This document shows, piece after piece, positions 54,869 to 62,946 of a DNA stretch of 64,000 nt; position 1 is the first letter of the stretch; each line of letters opens with the position of its first letter. A program made the position numbers and the translations under genes. The notes beneath the pieces were generated by a model that was given only the letters and a program-made list of their open reading frames with translations, ran no database searches and was not told the DNA's origin. Source of the DNA: JBHENC01 sp046262295 (GTDB lineage: Bacteria; Acidobacteriota; Blastocatellia; Pyrinomonadales; Pyrinomonadaceae); NCBI GenBank assembly GCA_046262295.1, contig JBHENC010000014.1, positions 24,687 to 88,686 on the forward strand, in the 5' to 3' direction.

Positions 54869-55240
54869 CTATAAACGAGTTGGCGACTCCGCGTCATCTG
54901 CAAAATCCGCGCCGCCGCGCACTTCAACTCTGACTTCATCAAACATATCGTATCTGACGAGAGCTTCGGCGATGCCTTTCGCTTTACGTTCGGTCAAAGG
55001 GTGTTCCGGGTCTGTGCTGGCGATTTCAAACAGTTCATCATCGAGCAGCACAACGCCGAGCGACCCGAGCGGGACGCCCGGCGCCACTTCGATCTCGCCC
55101 AGATTATGAATGCGAAATTGCCCTGTCTGCTCCACCCAATCTTCTATGAACGGATCGCGCAAAGCGTGTTCGGCTTCCGATTCGGAGAAGTACGCGCCTT
55201 CGACAATCAGACAATACTCGCAGCCCTTGTTCGTCTTCAT
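54869..55240 (-). CDS. Hypothetical acidic protein
   Basis: A 123-residue acidic protein without signal or membrane segments. It begins KTNKGCEYCLIVEGAYF, where CEYC may bind metal or be redox active, and has a beta-rich middle (GEIEVAPGVPLGSLGVVLLDDELFEIAS). Not recognised. 16 bases upstream of the macro-domain gene on the same strand, so probably cotranscribed with it. Confidence 0.65.
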   Translation of the reverse strand: MKTNKGCEYCLIVEGAYFSESEAEHALRDPFIEDWVEQTGQFRIHNLGEIEVAPGVPLGSLGVVLLDDELFEIASTDPEHPLTERKAKGIAEALVRYDMFDEVRVEVRGGADFADDAESPTRL

Positions 55241-55440
55241 GGCATCTGCATAAAACGCTTCTCGGCGGTTTGTTCAGAACGATATTATTTGTGCGCGGAA
55301 CGCTTAACTTTACCACTACCGCCCGCTTCGCTCAAATTCTCGTTTCGCTCGCTGCCCGCAACGGCGCTTCGTCGCCGGTCAATCAAACTTACTACGGCAT
55401 AAATTTCTGCCATGCCTCAAAGATATGGTAAATATATCTC

Positions 55441-56706
55441 ATGTCAACGCCATCAAACGCCGGAACGCCTTCCGCTCCCAAGCAATCCGCGCACACGCCC
55501 GCACCTTCTCGTTCGTGGCTCAGGCCGACGCTCGATTGGTTATTAATCTTCATGCCCGTTGCGATGCTGCTGCGCTTTGTGCCGGGCTTGCGCAATCCGA
55601 CGGCGCTGTTCATCGTTTCATGTCTGGCGATTATTCCGCTGGCGGGCTGGATGGGACGCGCCACAGAGCATCTGGCCGCGCATTTAGGGCAGGGCGTCGG
55701 CGGTCTTTTGAACGCCACTTTCGGCAACGCCGCCGAACTCATCATCGCTTTGTTCGCGCTCTCCAGAGGATTGGAGGGCGTCGTTAAAGCTTCGATCACA
55801 GGCTCGATTATCGGAAACATTTTGCTTGTGCTCGGCCTGTCGTTTTTAAGCGGCGGCATCAAGTTTCGTGAGCAGAAGTTTAACCGGACGGCGGCGAGCA
55901 TCTCTTCGACGGCGCTGAGTCTCGCCGCCATCGCGCTGATTATCCCGACGGTGTTTCATCAGGTGGCGGCGCGCGTTCCGCGTGAGCAGGGCGGCTGGAC
56001 GGCGGCGAAGGAACAACACCTGTCGCTCGCCATCGCCGTCGTGCTCTTTCTCACATACATTTGCACGCTCCTGTTCTCGCTCGTGACCCACAGAGAATTG
56101 TTCTCCGGCGGGCAGGAGGAACAGCGCGCGGCGAAAGAAACCGTGAAAGACGCCGGACAGGAAGAGACTAGGGCGCAGACTAAAGCGGAAGAGCACGGGG
56201 GCGCGTGGTCTGTCGGCAAGTCTGCGGGCGTGTTGATTGTTGCGACCGCCTTCGTCGCCTTGATGTCGGAGTTTCTGGTGGGAGCCGTCGAGCAGGCGCG
56301 CGAACGCTTGGGACTCACGGAAATCTTCGTCGGCGTGATTGTCGTCGCTATTATCGGCAACGCCGCAGAGCATTCGACGGCGGTGCTGATGGCCTTGCGC
56401 AATAAGATGGATTTAAGCCTCGGCATCGCGCTCGGCTCCAGCCTGCAAATCGCGCTGTTCGTCGCGCCCGTACTGATTTTCGCTTCCTACCTGATGGGGC
56501 ATCCGATGAATCTGGAGTTTACGATCCCGGAAGTCGTCGCCGTCGTCGCGTCTATCTTTATCGTCGGGCAGATCGGCAGCGACGGCGAAAGCAACTGGAT
56601 GGAAGGCGCGCAGTTGCTCTCGGTCTACGCGATCCTCGGAATATTATTCTACTTCCTGCCGGATATACACACGTCTCTGAACGCAACCGGCGGCGCAGCG
56701 CATTGA
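55441..56706 (+). CDS. cax: Calcium/proton exchanger
   Basis: A 421-residue cation antiporter of the CaCA superfamily, about eleven helices. The two alpha repeats are clear: GNAAELIIALFALSRGLEGVVKASITGSIIGNILLV near residue 98 and GNAAEHSTAVLMALRNKMDLSLGIALGSSLQIALF near 307, each with the ion-binding Glu. The cytosolic loop between halves is Glu/Lys-rich (EEQRAAKETVKDAGQEE). Exports Ca2+ in exchange for protons. It is the last host gene before the integron, convergent with intI. Confidence 0.94.
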   Translation: MSTPSNAGTPSAPKQSAHTPAPSRSWLRPTLDWLLIFMPVAMLLRFVPGLRNPTALFIVSCLAIIPLAGWMGRATEHLAAHLGQGVGGLLNATFGNAAELIIALFALSRGLEGVVKASITGSIIGNILLVLGLSFLSGGIKFREQKFNRTAASISSTALSLAAIALIIPTVFHQVAARVPREQGGWTAAKEQHLSLAIAVVLFLTYICTLLFSLVTHRELFSGGQEEQRAAKETVKDAGQEETRAQTKAEEHGGAWSVGKSAGVLIVATAFVALMSEFLVGAVEQARERLGLTEIFVGVIVVAIIGNAAEHSTAVLMALRNKMDLSLGIALGSSLQIALFVAPVLIFASYLMGHPMNLEFTIPEVVAVVASIFIVGQIGSDGESNWMEGAQLLSVYAILGILFYFLPDIHTSLNATGGAAH

Positions 56707-56756
56707 ACAACTAATCAACCGTGAATTTATCACTTACTTCTTTGCCTGCGACGTTT

Positions 56757-57716
56757 CTAAACTCTCGCGTCCAGCGGGCTGCGCACGCCCCTGCCGCCCC
56801 GATTCAGTACGTGCGTGTAGATCATCGTTGTCGAAACATCGGCGTGGCCGAGCAGTTCCTGCACGGTGCGTATGTCATAGCCGGCTTCCAGCAGATGCGT
56901 GGCAAAGCTATGGCGAAAAGTGTGGCAACTGCCCGGCTTGCTGACGCCCGAACTTTTAACGGCATCCTTGACCGCGCGTTGCAGAACGGTCTCGGCAAGA
57001 TGATGGCGCTGCGTTTTGCCCGTGCGTGGATCAATCGAACGCTTTCGTGCGGGGAAAACGAATTGCCACATCCACTCGCGTTCAGCCTGCGGGTATTTTC
57101 GCGCCAGCGCATAAGGAAGATATACGCTGCCGAAGCCCTGCCGTAAATCTTCGCTATGCAGCGCGTGGACGCGCGCCAGATGACGGCTAAGCGGTTCAGC
57201 CAAGGATTCCGGCAGCATTGTGACTCTATCTTTGCCGCCTTTGCCGTCACGGACGGTGAGTTGTCGGCTCCCGAAGTCAATATCTTTGACGCGCAGGCGT
57301 ATGCACTCCATCAAACGCAAGCCGGAACCGTACAGTAAACTCGCCATCAGCCACTTGGTATCGGAAAGACGTAACAGCACGGCCTGTACTTCCGCTTTAG
57401 TGAAGACTACCGGCAACCGCCTGGGCTTTTTGGCGCGTTCGATTTCGGTGATCCAGTCAAGCTCGACGGCAAGCACTTCACGATACAGAAACAGAATCGC
57501 CGAGAGCGCCTGATTCTGCGTCGAAGCCGCGACATGGCGCGAGATCGCCAGATACGACAAAAAGGCGCTGACTTCCGCGGCTCCCATCTCTTTCGGGTGG
57601 CGTTTATGATGAAACAGAATGTACTGTTTGATCCATGCGAGATATGATTCTTCCGTGCGCAGACTGAGATGACGCACACGCATGAGGTCACGTGTCTGAT
57701 CCAGCAACTTGGACAT
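56757..57716 (-). CDS. intI: Integron integrase IntI
   Basis: A 319-residue tyrosine recombinase. Catalytic residues R134 (SGLRLMECIR), H265 and R268 (CHTFRHSFATHLL), H291 (LLGHADVSTT) and Y300 (MIYTHVLNRGG) are all present. An extra segment between about 185 and 250 (YLPYALARKYPQAEREW then DPRTGKTQRHHLAETVLQRAVKDA) is the insertion that sets IntI apart from other tyrosine recombinases and lets it bind folded attC hairpins. It inserts and excises cassettes. AAGGAG precedes ATG 57716. It is transcribed away from the cassette array, the classic layout. It looks intact. No LexA box was recognised upstream. Confidence 0.96.
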   Translation of the reverse strand: MSKLLDQTRDLMRVRHLSLRTEESYLAWIKQYILFHHKRHPKEMGAAEVSAFLSYLAISRHVAASTQNQALSAILFLYREVLAVELDWITEIERAKKPRRLPVVFTKAEVQAVLLRLSDTKWLMASLLYGSGLRLMECIRLRVKDIDFGSRQLTVRDGKGGKDRVTMLPESLAEPLSRHLARVHALHSEDLRQGFGSVYLPYALARKYPQAEREWMWQFVFPARKRSIDPRTGKTQRHHLAETVLQRAVKDAVKSSGVSKPGSCHTFRHSFATHLLEAGYDIRTVQELLGHADVSTTMIYTHVLNRGGRGVRSPLDARV

Positions 57717-57958
57717 TGAGGTACTCCTTAATTAGTGAAGCAGAGTGAAAACCGAGCCATCTAATCTACGGCGGCAGAAGGCGTCTTTGCAAGCCACACC
57801 AGCGCACCACTGCAGCAAACCGTCCCCATACCAAAGGTTAGACGCCCGAGGAGACATAATATATGATGCCCACGAAGGAATCTAATAACTGTTGGGCGTC
57901 TTCGCTCGAACTTATCGGCAATTTTCAGCGTAGGAGAAATTAAGTGAGGTGTGAAATT
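57717..57958. other. intI-attI intergenic region
   Basis: Divergent region expected to contain the intI promoter and the cassette promoter Pc. AAGGAG serves intI. A possible Pc -10, TATGAT at 57862-57867, or CATAAT at 57855, faces the array, but no good -35 was found. Confidence 0.45.
57837..57897 (+). promoter_or_regulatory. Putative attI site
   Basis: The core GTTGGGC at 57891-57897 fits GTTRRRY and marks the junction with the first cassette. A second core-like GTTAGAC lies at 57837-57843, possibly an accessory integrase-binding site. Distance to intI (175 bases) and orientation are as in known integrons. Confidence 0.65.
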
Positions 57959-58459
57959 ATGTTTTGCCCAAAATGCGGAAACCAAAACGGCGAAGATGAG
58001 CGGTTTTGCCGAAAATGCGGCACTGATTTGCAGAACTTGTCGCTTACGTCCGTCGAGCGAAATCTTCTGCCTAAGAAAACCGTTAGGGAAAGTTTATCCA
58101 GAGTCAAGTCAAAAGACCCGGATGAATTGACCGGCAACGGTATCGGTAGCGTAATCATCGGCGACGGGTTCTTTATGGTGGCGGTTATCTTGAGCGCAAC
58201 TCATAGCTCGGTTAGCAGTCTGCTATGGTTGTTTCTGCTGATTCCGGCATTTTTCTTTTTCGGCAAAGGCTTTGCGGACGTTCTGCACGCCAGACAAATC
58301 AGGCGACGGCTGAAACAAAACGAGTTGAGCGAGGCTCCGAAAATCGCGGAATTGCCGCGGCCACGCGCATCGGTTGTTGATGTTTTCAAGAAGTCTATAT
58401 CCGGCGAACTCGCTGCCGTACCGAGCGTAACCGAAAGAACAACACGCGACCTTAAATAG
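57959..58459 (+). CDS. Cassette 1: zinc-ribbon membrane protein
   Basis: A 166-residue protein. It starts MFCPKCGNQNGEDERFCRKC, a zinc ribbon with two CxxC pairs, followed by a Lys/Arg-rich linker, two close membrane helices (VIIGDGFFMVAVILSATH and SSLLWLFLLIPAFFFFGKGFA) and a polar tail. GTG 57944 with AGGAG upstream is an alternative start five codons earlier; ATG 57959 matches the usual ribbon start and cassette 2. The ribbon-plus-membrane layout resembles zinc_ribbon_2-type proteins of unknown function. First cassette, so best placed for expression from an integron promoter. Confidence 0.78.
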   Translation: MFCPKCGNQNGEDERFCRKCGTDLQNLSLTSVERNLLPKKTVRESLSRVKSKDPDELTGNGIGSVIIGDGFFMVAVILSATHSSVSSLLWLFLLIPAFFFFGKGFADVLHARQIRRRLKQNELSEAPKIAELPRPRASVVDVFKKSISGELAAVPSVTERTTRDLK

Positions 58460-58482
58460 AGCTTGTCGTAACCGCAGCCGCC

Positions 58483-58590
58483 GCCCAACAAGTCATTCGA
58501 GCGGAGCGCGGGATAGCGTGCTTCTCATCTTGCGTTGTTCTTGCTTGCTTGTGTGCCGCCGCCCGCGCCCGCTCAATTCCAGCGTTAGAT
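58483..58590 (+). repeat. attC1
   Basis: Starts GCCCAAC and ends GTTAGAT, with inverted arms CATTCGAGCGG and CCGCTCAATTCC pairing with a bulge, as expected of the folded bottom strand. 108 bp. Confidence 0.92.
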
Positions 58591-58653
58591 TTTCAAATCG
58601 CGCTCTAATCTTTATGGTAGGATTAGGGAAACTGAAGGAAAGGATTTTCTCAC

Positions 58654-59280
58654 ATGTTTTGTCCCTCTTGCGGAAAACAGACCCCAGACGAATCGGCATT
58701 TTGTTTACATTGTGGCAATCGAATAGTCGCGCCTGTGCCGCCGCCGCAGCCAGTTGCGCCTGCGCCGCAACCCATTATCGTCAAACAACCGCCGAAAAAA
58801 TCGAATTCTGGGTTAATAGTATTGCTCATCCTGATTATAGGTGGAGTAGGGCTTGTGGGTTTGATTTCAGCAGTGAGAGTCACTCACGATGTCGCATATT
58901 CTGGCAGCACCTACAATCCTAGCTCCGCCAGTCAAGTTTTAACGAGCCGTCATAATATTGTTAATTCATCTTTTCCCGTCGAAGCATTGCATTACTCTTA
59001 CTATACTTTCACTGTGCCAAGTGCTGCTCATGTGACAGGCAATTTTCGAGCGTCGGGCGGGAGGAATGATATTGAGGTTGTAATCTTCGACGAAGAAGGC
59101 TTTGAAAATTTTCAGAACGGAAACAAAGCCTCTCGCGTCTATTACAACTCACACGGTTACGTCACAACAGCAACGATAGATAAGAATATTGGCGCAGGCA
59201 CATACTACATAATCTTCAATAATAAGGATGCTATCTTGACCGATAAAATGGTTACAGCCAATATTGACGTTGAGTATTAA
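58654..59280 (+). CDS. Cassette 2: zinc-ribbon protein with exported domain
   Basis: A 208-residue protein: zinc ribbon (MFCPSCGKQTPDESAFCLHC), Pro/Gln-rich linker, one membrane helix (SGLIVLLILIIGGVGLVGLIS) and a C-terminal extracytoplasmic beta-domain of about 130 residues (ALHYSYYTFTVPSAAHVTGNFRASGG, AGTYYIIFNNKDAILTDK) that resembles a pre-peptidase C-terminal type sandwich. GGAAAGGA lies before the ATG. Its ribbon is similar to that of cassette 1, but the rest is unrelated. It could be a membrane sensor or a binding protein; unproven. Confidence 0.8.
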   Translation: MFCPSCGKQTPDESAFCLHCGNRIVAPVPPPQPVAPAPQPIIVKQPPKKSNSGLIVLLILIIGGVGLVGLISAVRVTHDVAYSGSTYNPSSASQVLTSRHNIVNSSFPVEALHYSYYTFTVPSAAHVTGNFRASGGRNDIEVVIFDEEGFENFQNGNKASRVYYNSHGYVTTATIDKNIGAGTYYIIFNNKDAILTDKMVTANIDVEY

Positions 59281-59314
59281 AACCCGCTACTTAACATTGA
59301 ATGGTAAGGTGAAA

Positions 59315-59423
59315 ATCTAACAAGTCCTTGCACCTGACCGCCCGACAGCGTGCCTCTCAAGGATATTTGTTCCATCATGTCGGATGCTGCTCGCTGGGCG
59401 GCAGGTGAAGTCCGGCGTTAGAT
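59315..59423 (+). repeat. attC2
   Basis: ATCTAAC to GTTAGAT, 109 bp. Arms CCTTGCACCTGACCGCCCG and CGGGCGGCAGGTGAAGTCCGG pair well. Nearly the same arms as attC4. Confidence 0.93.
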
Positions 59424-59432
59424 TGCTCGCTG

Positions 59433-59732
59433 TTACCGAGGTTTGCTGAATAGTTTCGAGAGTTGTTCGACCGTGTAAGACAGCTTCCGTGGTGCGTATC
59501 GGAGGAAGCTCTCGCGCCATATCCAGAGAGGATAGGCATTATGGCTCGTATAGATTTCCTCGCCGAAGTTGTTTATATGATCCACGAATCGCTTTGGCTC
59601 GGCCTGCACACCTTCTGACCTAGCAAAGTATCCTGTTGACCTAGCGAATCCCATGAATCCGGCTTTGGAGAGCGTTATTCCGTACATTTCAGTAAATTCC
59701 CGGCAGGTTAATATTTTCTTATCTGAACTCAT
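59433..59732 (-). CDS. Cassette 3: reversed gene, unknown protein
   Basis: A 99-residue protein without signal or membrane segments, encoded against the direction of the array. ATG 59732 follows GAGGAA at good spacing. It starts SSDKKILTCREFTEMYGITL, where CREFTEMYGITLSKAG resembles a helix-turn-helix of the excisionase or MerR-like kind; the rest is aromatic-rich. It must have its own promoter, which would lie within the 130 bases between 59733 and attC3. Not recognised further. Confidence 0.6.
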   Translation of the reverse strand: MSSDKKILTCREFTEMYGITLSKAGFMGFARSTGYFARSEGVQAEPKRFVDHINNFGEEIYTSHNAYPLWIWRESFLRYAPRKLSYTVEQLSKLFSKPR

Positions 59733-59861
59733 TCTGTTCCTCAATGACGCAACGTCAAGGGAATTTCAAACCCGAATTATTCGTCACACAGTTTACCTGA
59801 AACTCATACCGTTGTAGCATCCTGAATTGTCGAGAGCAGGCGCATTTCTTCGGACGGCGCA

Positions 59862-59964
59862 ATCTAACAATGGCATGCACCCGACCGCGAATAGCGTAGC
59901 CTTCATCCGCGAGACGCCGTGCTTGATACGTTGAATGCGCGGCGGGTGATGCCGGGCGTTCGGC
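59862..59964 (+). repeat. attC3
   Basis: ATCTAAC to GTTCGGC, 103 bp. Arms GGCATGCACCCGACCGC and GCGGCGGGTGATGCCGGGC pair. Same subtype as attC7. The terminal core has C where R is usual. Confidence 0.88.
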
Positions 59965-60005
59965 GCTTCGCCTAAATAACATTGAGAGGAAAAGGAGACA
60001 GGAAA

Positions 60006-60989
60006 ATGCTGAGACGATACATCTTGTGCTTAACAATGTTCTTGCTGTTTGTAGCGAATGGTTTGACTCAATCTAGGAGTGAACTTTCCGTAAAAAGGTC
60101 GGCGATTGTCACTTATGTCTCTTCATATGGAGGCACAGGCGGTGGAGATATTCATTTGAAACTCAACGATCAAATTAAAATATTCCAGTATGACAATCGT
60201 ATGCGCTGGAATAACTTTGCCGCAGGTGATCCCTATAAACCCGGAGCTGTCTGGCGCATCGTGTATTCTGTGGAAAGGAATCCATCAACCGAAGGCGGTC
60301 CAACTATCTTACTTCTCTGGAGCGCGGCTTTCACAGGGCACATAATGCCCGAAGATACTCTTGAAGGCATTGTCGTTGGTATGGAAGATGCCCCACGCTG
60401 GAGAGGTATAGTGGTTGAATCTGGCGGAAGAAGGTATCTGGTTGTCATCAACAACAATCCTGACGATCATGTTCCAGACCCCAAAATCAGCGGTGATGTA
60501 GTATCTCGCGGAGCGCGAGTAAGAATTATGTACATAGGTACAGAGCGTTGGAGCGGTAATATGCTCTCTTTACACGCGACGCGCGTCACTGGGCTTAACA
60601 ATCAAACCGCAACGCCAAGAAGATCGCAGAATCCGACAGTTAACGGCGATTTTGCGACATTTTATACTGCTTTCCGGTCTGCCGTGCGAAGACGTGATCG
60701 AGCAGCTTTGAGAGGCATGATGTCGAACCCAATAGAATACAGCTTGGCTAATCCTTCAAATATCACGCCGGATCGGATGTTCGGCTTTTTGGATTATAAA
60801 GGCGGGCAAGGCTGGCTTGCATTGGAAAGGACTCTAGCTAAAGGAACTCAGCCCTATAAACTTCCTAATTCCCGCAGACCGGCTCGCGTAGCGAAAAATT
60901 CATCGTCTGGAGTGGACGAATGGGTGATATTCGAGCTTAGTTCTGATGGGCAATGGAAATGGGTATCCTATGTATTTCCGGGTGATTAA
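60006..60989 (+). CDS. Cassette 4: exported protein, unknown
   Basis: A 327-residue protein with a signal peptide (RYILCLTMFLLFVANGLTQ). ATG 60006 is chosen, with AAAGGAGA upstream; an ATG at 59982 is less likely. The first 220 mature residues are beta-rich (IVTYVSSYGGTGGGDIHLKLNDQI, VVGMEDAPRWRGIVVESGGRRYLVV). The last 100 (ATFYTAFRSAVRRRDRAALRGMMSN) recall SnoaL/NTF2-like or similar alpha-beta domains seen in exported proteins. Largest cassette gene. Function unknown. Confidence 0.78.
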   Translation: MLRRYILCLTMFLLFVANGLTQSRSELSVKRSAIVTYVSSYGGTGGGDIHLKLNDQIKIFQYDNRMRWNNFAAGDPYKPGAVWRIVYSVERNPSTEGGPTILLLWSAAFTGHIMPEDTLEGIVVGMEDAPRWRGIVVESGGRRYLVVINNNPDDHVPDPKISGDVVSRGARVRIMYIGTERWSGNMLSLHATRVTGLNNQTATPRRSQNPTVNGDFATFYTAFRSAVRRRDRAALRGMMSNPIEYSLANPSNITPDRMFGFLDYKGGQGWLALERTLAKGTQPYKLPNSRRPARVAKNSSSGVDEWVIFELSSDGQWKWVSYVFPGD

Positions 60990-61043
60990 GCATCCATGAA
61001 CCATCTGCATTTAGTATGGTTGAGCAATACCATTTCATGCCGC

Positions 61044-61153
61044 ACCGAACAAGTCCTTGCACCTGACCGCCCGACAGCGTGCCTCTCATCCATTTTCCTT
61101 GCGGTCAGGTTGAAGGCTTCTCGCCGGGCGGCAGGTGAAGTCCGGCGTTAGAT
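61044..61153 (+). repeat. attC4
   Basis: ACCGAAC to GTTAGAT, 110 bp. Arms are almost identical to attC2; the first core has G in place of one Y. Confidence 0.92.
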
Positions 61154-61225
61154 TCCTGTTGAATAATTTGGCTCAAAACATCGAATCAACCATCTTGAAT
61201 TTTGACGAAGCGGAGATTTTCTCGC

Positions 61226-61360
61226 GTGCTGATTAATATTGAATGCTGTGAGCCTCGCGCACGAATCGAGCATTGGTGCTTTGGTCATTTGAATCGCCAG
61301 GCGGCGATAGGTGCGATGAATGATAAAATGAACGCTGAAGGCTCAGGCGAGGCAGAATGA
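61226..61360 (+). CDS. Cassette 5: possible 44-residue peptide
   Basis: GTG at 61226, with GGAG about 11 bases upstream, opens a 44-codon frame (start LINIECCEPRARIEHWCFGH) ending 14 bases before attC5. No family. It is the only candidate gene in a 323-base cassette; the cassette may instead be geneless, carrying a promoter or RNA. Confidence 0.35.
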   Translation: MLINIECCEPRARIEHWCFGHLNRQAAIGAMNDKMNAEGSGEAE

Positions 61361-61374
61361 TTACGTCGCACGAA

Positions 61375-61476
61375 ATCTAACAACTCATTGAACCGGAGCG
61401 CGAGTTAGCTTGTCTTTCATCGAAAACTTGGATGGATTCGGCGGTTCGTCGCGCCCGGTTAATTCGGGCGTTCGAT
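61375..61476 (+). repeat. attC5
   Basis: ATCTAAC to GTTCGAT, 102 bp. Arms CATTGAACCGGAGCGCG and CGCGCCCGGTTAATTCGGG pair with one bulge. Same subtype as attC8. Confidence 0.9.
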
Positions 61477-61558
61477 GGCTCTCTTGTAGCCAAAGCGGAT
61501 GTAATGAATGTTTCATCTGCTTTCTGTGACTTCAACAAACTGAAAAGGAGCAAATGTG

Positions 61559-62101
61559 ATGACAGCCCTATCCAAAGTAATCGGAATCGCTTTTCTTATC
61601 GTTGCTTTTACTGCCGTCTGCTCCGCGCAGACTGACCCGCATAATGTTCCCAAGCCGCCATCTGCCGAACTCAAAAAGTTTGAGCCGTTATTGGGTAAAT
61701 ACAATTTAACGTCGGATTTTGCCGGTCACAAATGGAGCGGCACGATGGAAATTAAACCTGCCGTCAGGGGCTGGTATGTCGAGCGCATCCTTGTGATAAA
61801 GAGCGCAGAGGGCGTTGACCGTGAGTTTCGCTTGATGATTACTTACGACCAGACCTTGAAGCGCTATCGCATCTGGCGGTTTGAAACAACGCCGCCGCTG
61901 ATGAAGAACGAAGGCGTCGGGCGTTTCGACGGGGATGTGTTCGTGGAAGAATACGAACTCGATACGCCGGACGGCAGCAAGAGTATCCTTCGTAACCGAA
62001 CCACGACAAACAATAATGAGGTGCGAACTATTACCGAAGTGGTGGATGCAAGCGGGAAAGTAACACCAATCGGCATCACAATTGCTAAGCGTGTGAAATA
62101 A
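61559..62101 (+). CDS. Cassette 6: exported DUF1579-like protein
   Basis: A 180-residue protein with a signal peptide (KVIGIAFLIVAFTAVCSAQ). The mature part has the rhythm of DUF1579 (lipocalin-like): LKKFEPLLGKYNLTSDFAG, GTMEIKPAVRGWYVERILV, FRLMITYDQTLKRYRIWRFE, GVGRFDGDVFVEEYE. ATG 61559 is chosen, 8 bases from AAAGGAG; GTG one codon earlier also fits. It may bind a hydrophobic ligand outside the cytosol; unknown. Confidence 0.75.
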   Translation: MTALSKVIGIAFLIVAFTAVCSAQTDPHNVPKPPSAELKKFEPLLGKYNLTSDFAGHKWSGTMEIKPAVRGWYVERILVIKSAEGVDREFRLMITYDQTLKRYRIWRFETTPPLMKNEGVGRFDGDVFVEEYELDTPDGSKSILRNRTTTNNNEVRTITEVVDASGKVTPIGITIAKRVK

Positions 62102-62133
62102 GATGGAGCTAATCGCGCTCAGATTACGCCGCC

Positions 62134-62246
62134 ATTGAACAAGTCATTGGAGCGGACTGCCCGCCAGTTTGCCTCTCATCAATCTTGTGTGGCTTCGGCT
62201 TGCTTTTGTGTATCGGGCGGGCAGCCGCTCAATTCCGGCGTTATGC
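62134..62246 (+). repeat. attC6
   Basis: ATTGAAC to GTTATGC, 113 bp. Arms GTCATTGGAGCGGACTGCCCGCC and GGGCGGGCAGCCGCTCAATTCCGG pair. Same subtype as attC1. Confidence 0.88.
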
Positions 62247-62345
62247 TTCTTTGTGGTGGGGTCGAATGCAAGACTAAACATACATCAACGTTCAAGCCTC
62301 AAAGCCTCTTTTGCGAGGAAATTTTGTAGGTTTCTGGAGGTGTTC

Positions 62346-62774
62346 ATGAAAATCACAAAGTTAATCTTAGCATCCGCTACTCTGCTGTTTCTCTATGATG
62401 CGGCTTACGCTTGTAGATGTCCGCCGATGAAACCTTCCGCCGATATTTCACGTAGCGTAGCTGTATTCTCTGGGAAAGTTGTCAAAGTCACATTCAAGCA
62501 GCCGCCTTATGAAGTCGGGCGTTATACGGTCACCTTTGAAGTTGAGCGGGTCTGGAAAGGTGAAATAAAGAAGAGAACAGTCGTGATTACTCGAACAAGT
62601 AGTTGTGATGTCCGCTTCCGTGAAGGCGAAAGTTATTTGGTTTTTGCTTCAATGCTTTATGACGGAAGCGGATTAACAACGCATAAATGTTCTAGGACGG
62701 GTCTAGTTGCTGATCGGAAGGAAGATGTAGAGTTGCTTGGTGAAGGTAAAATTCCTGAAGAAGGGAAAACATAG
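62346..62774 (+). CDS. Cassette 7: exported TIMP/NTR-like protein
   Basis: A 142-residue protein. From ATG 62346 (GGAGG upstream) a signal peptide (KLILASATLLFLYDAAYA) is followed immediately by CRCPPMKPSADISRSVAVFSGKV, the N-terminal CxC plus FxGxV pattern of netrin/TIMP-like OB-fold proteins in bacteria; later EVERVWKGEIKKRTVVITRTSSCDVRFREGE and a final CSRT give further cysteines that could form disulfides. Animal TIMPs inhibit metalloproteases through the free N-terminal Cys; whether bacterial relatives do so is unknown. The longer open frame upstream crosses attC6 and is rejected. Confidence 0.82.
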   Translation: MKITKLILASATLLFLYDAAYACRCPPMKPSADISRSVAVFSGKVVKVTFKQPPYEVGRYTVTFEVERVWKGEIKKRTVVITRTSSCDVRFREGESYLVFASMLYDGSGLTTHKCSRTGLVADRKEDVELLGEGKIPEEGKT

Positions 62775-62797
62775 AGGCAAGTTCCAGCGATGGCGAA

Positions 62798-62900
62798 GCA
62801 TAACAACGGCATGCACCCGACCGCGAATTAGCTTGTCTCTCATCGTGAACTTGTGTGGATTCGAGGTTGTGTGCGCGGCGGGCGATGCCGGGCGTTATGC
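62798..62900 (+). repeat. attC7
   Basis: GCATAAC and GTTATGC are exactly complementary cores, 103 bp. Arms GGCATGCACCCGACCGC and GCGGCGGGCGATGCCGGGC; same subtype as attC3. Confidence 0.94.
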
Positions 62901-62946
62901 CGCTTTATGATTGCATGGTGTTTGACTAATATATAAGGAGACTGAT

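Noticed and set aside
62169..62345. N-terminal part of the long frame of cassette 7
   Set aside because: It reads through attC6; the signal peptide and ribosome site mark 62346 as start.
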